Assembly: GCA_028873695.1 (NCBI GenBank)
Contig: JAPPNU010000058.1
Span: 55,872-119,871, forward strand
Source: Gemmatimonadota bacterium
Lineage (GTDB): Bacteria; Latescibacterota; UBA2968; GCA-2709665
Reading direction: 5' to 3'
Length of the DNA stretch: 64,000 bases
Part shown: piece by piece, positions 60,995-64,000 of the stretch
Layout: the number at the start of each line of letters is the position of its first letter
Numbering within the stretch: the stretch's first letter is position 1
Translations under genes and position numbers: made by a program
The notes under the pieces: generated by a model
Told to the model about the DNA's origin: nothing
Database searches by the model: none
The model's input: the letters and a program-made list of their open reading frames with translations, nothing else

Positions 60995-61819
60995 TTGAGC
61001 TTTATCGAGAAATATCGCCGCGCCGCAAACGCCCGGAACAGCCTGGTGTGCGTGGGCCTGGATCCCGATCCGGTGCGGCTGCCTGCCCACCTCAACGGTA
61101 CCGGGGACCCGGTTTCGGCTTTTCTCAAGGAGGTCGTTTCCGCCACGCGCGACCTTGTCTGCGCCTACAAACCCAACTTCGGGTTTTTCGGCGCGCTGGG
61201 CGCGGCCGGATGGCGGAGCCTCGAGGACGTTCTCAGCGCCATTCCGGATGCCACGCCCGTTGTGCTCGACTTCAAAGCAAACGACGTCGGCAACAGCGCA
61301 CGCCGTTACGCGCAGATGGCGTATGATGCGCTGGGCGTCGACGCGGTCACCGTAAATCCTCTCATGGGCACGGACGCCGTAGCCCCTTTTCTGGAGTACC
61401 CGGACGGTTGCGCATTCCTGCTCTGTCTCACGTCCAACCCCGGGTCGGCGGACTTCCAGCGACTTTCCACGCGGGAAGGTCCGTTCTATCAGCAGGTGGC
61501 CAGGAAAGCGGTCGAATGGTCGGAAACGGGTCCTTGCGGCCTCGTGGTCGGCGCAACTCACGCTCGTGAACTTGCGACGGTCAGGAGAATCGCGCCGGGA
61601 CTACCTTTCCTGGTTCCCGGCGTCGGCGCCCAGATGGGCGATCCCGCCGACGTAATTCGCTACGGCTCGGACGGGCGCGGCGAGGGGCTGCTCGTCAACA
61701 CGTCAAGGAGCGTACTCTACGCCTCCCCCGGCCGGGACTTCGCCGACGCCGCGCGGCGCGCCGCCGAATCGCTTCGCGCCGAACTGGAACGGGAGCGGGA
61801 CGCGTCGTTGAGTATATAG
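60995..61819 (+). CDS. pyrF: Orotidine-5'-phosphate decarboxylase (type 2)
   Basis: TTG 60995 follows GGGAG at 7 nt, giving 274 residues. The catalytic array D92-F-K94-A-N-D97 (VLDFKANDVGNS) and the phosphate-binding LVPGVGAQMGD are present. The N-terminal LVCVGLDPDPVRLP and the length match the longer PyrF subfamily. It makes UMP from OMP in pyrimidine synthesis. It begins 54 bp after rnpB. Confidence 0.93.
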   Translation: MSFIEKYRRAANARNSLVCVGLDPDPVRLPAHLNGTGDPVSAFLKEVVSATRDLVCAYKPNFGFFGALGAAGWRSLEDVLSAIPDATPVVLDFKANDVGNSARRYAQMAYDALGVDAVTVNPLMGTDAVAPFLEYPDGCAFLLCLTSNPGSADFQRLSTREGPFYQQVARKAVEWSETGPCGLVVGATHARELATVRRIAPGLPFLVPGVGAQMGDPADVIRYGSDGRGEGLLVNTSRSVLYASPGRDFADAARRAAESLRAELERERDASLSI

Positions 61820-61853
61820 TTCGAAAACCTCGTCGATCTCAGGAGACATCGCG

Positions 61854-62669
61854 ATGGAATCCGGGAAATTGACAGAGGAACAGAAACAGCAGTGGGCCAT
61901 CGACGGATACATTCTGCTCAAAGGGGCCCTTTCCGCCGACGAGACCGGAATCCTGAGGCGTGAGGTGGACCGGCTGCACAGGAGATTCGTCCTGAACAAG
62001 GCCGACGCAGACCCCAAATCGGGCCTGGACCGAAGAAACGTACTGCCGGATAGCGACGCCTTCATCCATCTGATGGACCATCCTGCCGTATTCGACGTCA
62101 TTCTGGAACTGATGGGCCCATATATCCAGCTGAGCATGGCCGAAGCAGTCGTGCGACCACCCAATCCGGGCTATAAGGGATTTATCCATACGGACGGAGG
62201 CCAGGCCCTGCGGCACATCCGCGTCACCGAAACGAGCTGGCCGCTACAGATCAAAATACAGTACTTTCTCACTGACGTCAGTAAGCCCGACCGCGGCAAC
62301 TTCACCGTTTTTCCGGGCAGCCACCTGCGACCCTATCCGGAAGGCGATACGCCCATAACGGCGCAAACGCCGGGCGCCGTGCAACTTTGCGCGGAAGCCG
62401 GAGACGCGGCTGTCTTTTCCCATGCGCTCTGGCACGGCGTTTCCACCAACCTCTCGAAACGGTCCCGGAAGACCCTCATCTACTGTTACAGCCAGCAGTG
62501 TTTCCGGACCTTTGACTTTAACGGCCATGCCCCTGAAGTTCTGGCGAAATGCACACCCAGACAACGCCGTCTCCTGGGAGACCTGGGCAGAGATTGGCGC
62601 CCGGGTGCGTACTTCTACAGTCCGGAAGACCAGGTCGAGGTCATCGAACAGAGGTCTGAAGTCGCCTGA
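61854..62669 (+). CDS. Phytanoyl-CoA dioxygenase (PhyH) family protein
   Basis: The 271-residue product has the Fe(II)/2-oxoglutarate oxygenase facial triad H112-T-D114 (GFIHTDGG) and H194 (ALWHGVSTN), with an arginine downstream for 2-oxoglutarate. AGAG-like AQTPGAVQLCAEAGDAAVFS forms the core strands. Families of these enzymes are expanded in Latescibacterota and Poribacteria. The substrate is unknown. Confidence 0.9.
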   Translation: MESGKLTEEQKQQWAIDGYILLKGALSADETGILRREVDRLHRRFVLNKADADPKSGLDRRNVLPDSDAFIHLMDHPAVFDVILELMGPYIQLSMAEAVVRPPNPGYKGFIHTDGGQALRHIRVTETSWPLQIKIQYFLTDVSKPDRGNFTVFPGSHLRPYPEGDTPITAQTPGAVQLCAEAGDAAVFSHALWHGVSTNLSKRSRKTLIYCYSQQCFRTFDFNGHAPEVLAKCTPRQRRLLGDLGRDWRPGAYFYSPEDQVEVIEQRSEVA

Positions 62670-62860
62670 ACGTCCTTCCGCGCGCGTGTTCCGTATCCGC
62701 ACCGTCTCCCGCCCGCCCCGTTCCGCAATCTCCGCTTCAGAGCCTTTCTTCACCGGTAACACGCGCCGGTCCGTTTCAGGGCCGGACTGCGGTACCGCCG
62801 GCTATGCAGGGCGGTTCCTCGACGCCGTCCGGGACCGCCGGCATGCAGGGATGAACCGAC

Positions 62861-64000
62861 ATGCCGCTGATACAACTCGAAAGCGTCCACAAGGCCTATG
62901 GGGCCAGCACGGTGCTGAGCGGTCTGACCTGGAAGATCGAAGCGGGCGCCCGCGTCGGACTGGTCGGGCGAAACGGATGCGGCAAGACGACGCTCTTCCA
63001 CCTCATGACCGGGCGCTTGCAGCCGGATCGCGGACGGATCCACAAGCGGCGGAATCTGAACGTGGGATACCTCGCTCAGGACCCCGAATTGGAGGACGGA
63101 TCCGTCGTTCTGGCCACGGTTCTCCACGCGTTTTCCGACCTGCTGGACCTGCAGCGACGGATGGGCGTCCTGGAAGACCGGTTGGCCGACAGCCAGGAAC
63201 AACCGGGCCTTCTGGGAGAATACGGACGCCTCCAGCACAGTTATGAAGCCCGCGGCGGCTACGAGATCGAGGCCCGCGCAAAGGCCATCCTGCACGGGCT
63301 GGGCTTCGCCGGGTCGGATTTCGAGACACCCGTTTCGCTGCTCAGCGGGGGCCAGAAGAACCGCCTCGCCCTCGCGCGTTTGCTGGTACGGGCACCGGAC
63401 CTGCTTCTGCTGGACGAACCCACCAATCACCTGGACCTCGAGGCCATCGAATGGCTCGAAGGGTACCTGCCCGGGTTCGACGGCGCCTACGTGGTCGTCT
63501 CCCACGACCGGTATTTTCTGGATCGCACGATCGACCGGATCGTCGAACTCGAAAACGGAGAATTGGAAGATTACGCGGGAGATTACAGCTTCTACGCCGC
63601 CGAACGGCAGGCGCGCCTGACAAGGCGTTACACGGAATACCAACGACAGCAGGATTACATCCGGAGGACTGAAGAGTATATCCGGCGTAATATCGCCGGA
63701 CAGAAGACCAAACAGGCCCAGAGCCGGAGAAAGGCCCTCGAAAAACTCGACAGACTCGAACGTCCGGGCCGCGAGAAGGAGTTCCGGTTGAGCTTCGCGG
63801 TCGGCGAAAGAGGCGGCAACCGGGTCGTGGAACTCGAGCGGACGTCGAAGGCCTACGGCGATACGGTGCTCTTCCGAAATCTGGACCTGCTTGTCCGCAG
63901 GGGCGACCGCCTGGGCATCGTAGGGCCCAATGGTTCGGGCAAATCCACACTGCTGAAGCTGCTCGCCGGCCGGATCGCGCCGGATAGCGGGACCGTCAAG
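62861..64000 (+). CDS. ABC-F family ATPase, 5' part
   Basis: The gene starts at ATG 62861 and is open to the window edge (380 codons). The first ATPase domain is complete: Walker A GRNGCGKT near 37-44, the ABC signature LLSGGQKNRLALARLLV, Walker B DLLLLDEPTNHLDLEAI and VVSHDRYFL. The charged helical linker (ARLTRRYTEYQRQQDYIRRT) and the second Walker A GPNGSGKSTLLKLLAG near 350-365 follow. ABC-F proteins bind the ribosome. Its start falls just after a long convergent open frame on the minus strand that I regard as its shadow. Confidence 0.92.
   Translation, partial: MPLIQLESVHKAYGASTVLSGLTWKIEAGARVGLVGRNGCGKTTLFHLMTGRLQPDRGRIHKRRNLNVGYLAQDPELEDGSVVLATVLHAFSDLLDLQRRMGVLEDRLADSQEQPGLLGEYGRLQHSYEARGGYEIEARAKAILHGLGFAGSDFETPVSLLSGGQKNRLALARLLVRAPDLLLLDEPTNHLDLEAIEWLEGYLPGFDGAYVVVSHDRYFLDRTIDRIVELENGELEDYAGDYSFYAAERQARLTRRYTEYQRQQDYIRRTEEYIRRNIAGQKTKQAQSRRKALEKLDRLERPGREKEFRLSFAVGERGGNRVVELERTSKAYGDTVLFRNLDLLVRRGDRLGIVGPNGSGKSTLLKLLAGRIAPDSGTVK

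Noticed and set aside
60482..61561. Minus-strand open frame of 359 codons
   Set aside because: It covers rnpB and pyrF antisense; both have unmistakable signatures on the plus strand.
62750..63643. Long minus-strand open frame of 297 codons
   Set aside because: It is the shadow of the ABC-F gene on the plus strand, which has all ATPase motifs.

Overview
The window is GC-rich, densely coded DNA from an uncultured free-living bacterial heterotroph. The gene content (sugar-phosphate isomerase-like TIM barrels, M42 and P1 peptidases, Gfo/Idh oxidoreductase, HpcH/HpaI aldolase, enolase-superfamily enzyme, sialidase-like propeller, phytanoyl-CoA dioxygenase, sodium/solute symporter) resembles genomes of the Latescibacterota/Poribacteria type. 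That placement is an inference from gene families only. No ribosomal operon or single-copy phylogenetic marker is present to fix it.

Layout. 1-6.2 kb: a 55-bp tandem repeat, a minus-strand catabolic operon (Gfo/Idh, M42 peptidase, sugar isomerase), a small membrane protein and a PolX-type PHP protein whose polymerase site looks lost. 6.2-8.6 kb: a TPR-like gene, dispersed repeats, an orphan HicB and a decayed copy of the TPR gene's 3' end. 8.6-14.6 kb: a defence-type island with a large type IIG-like N6-adenine methyltransferase, a PD-(D/E)XK protein and an XRE-ImmA metallopeptidase whose DUF4411-like partner is cut short. A decayed 5' fragment of an SDR gene lies just before the ImmA gene, and an intact paralogue sits at 19 kb. 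14.6-21.2 kb: a glycosidase-like protein, a SWIM-finger protein, the SDR, endonuclease III and a cysteine-poor DksA-like protein.

21.4-28.8 kb is the most unusual block: a WYL regulator, a 929-residue protein with three AAA+ modules, three unassigned small proteins and a protein joining a Cas4-like Fe-S nuclease to a DUF2779 exonuclease-like domain. 28.9-30.5 kb: an array of 189-bp repeats interrupted by a RelE/ParE-like toxin-antitoxin pair. 30.5-43.9 kb: aldolase, a self-contained 42-codon small gene with its own promoter and terminator, an endonuclease III-like glycosylase, isomerase, dusB, larB, symporter, P1 peptidase, a glycosyltransferase/radical SAM/glycosyltransferase cluster, and an enolase-family gene coupled to an XRE regulator.

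44-58.6 kb: an outer-membrane-like protein, VapBC, Nudix, a methyltransferase, an orphan UPF0175 protein, a second copy of the 7.5-kb non-coding repeat, an SPFH plus DUF4097 operon with a structured leader, a lipoprotein propeller, sialidase, MBL-fold, VOC and SRPBCC proteins, and an ECF sigma factor with a long C-terminal extension. 58.9-64 kb is housekeeping: tRNA-Glu, tRNA-Val, a zinc-ribbon coiled-coil protein, RNase HI, RNase P RNA, pyrF, a PhyH dioxygenase and an ABC-F ATPase that runs off the end. No CRISPR array or complete insertion sequence was seen.
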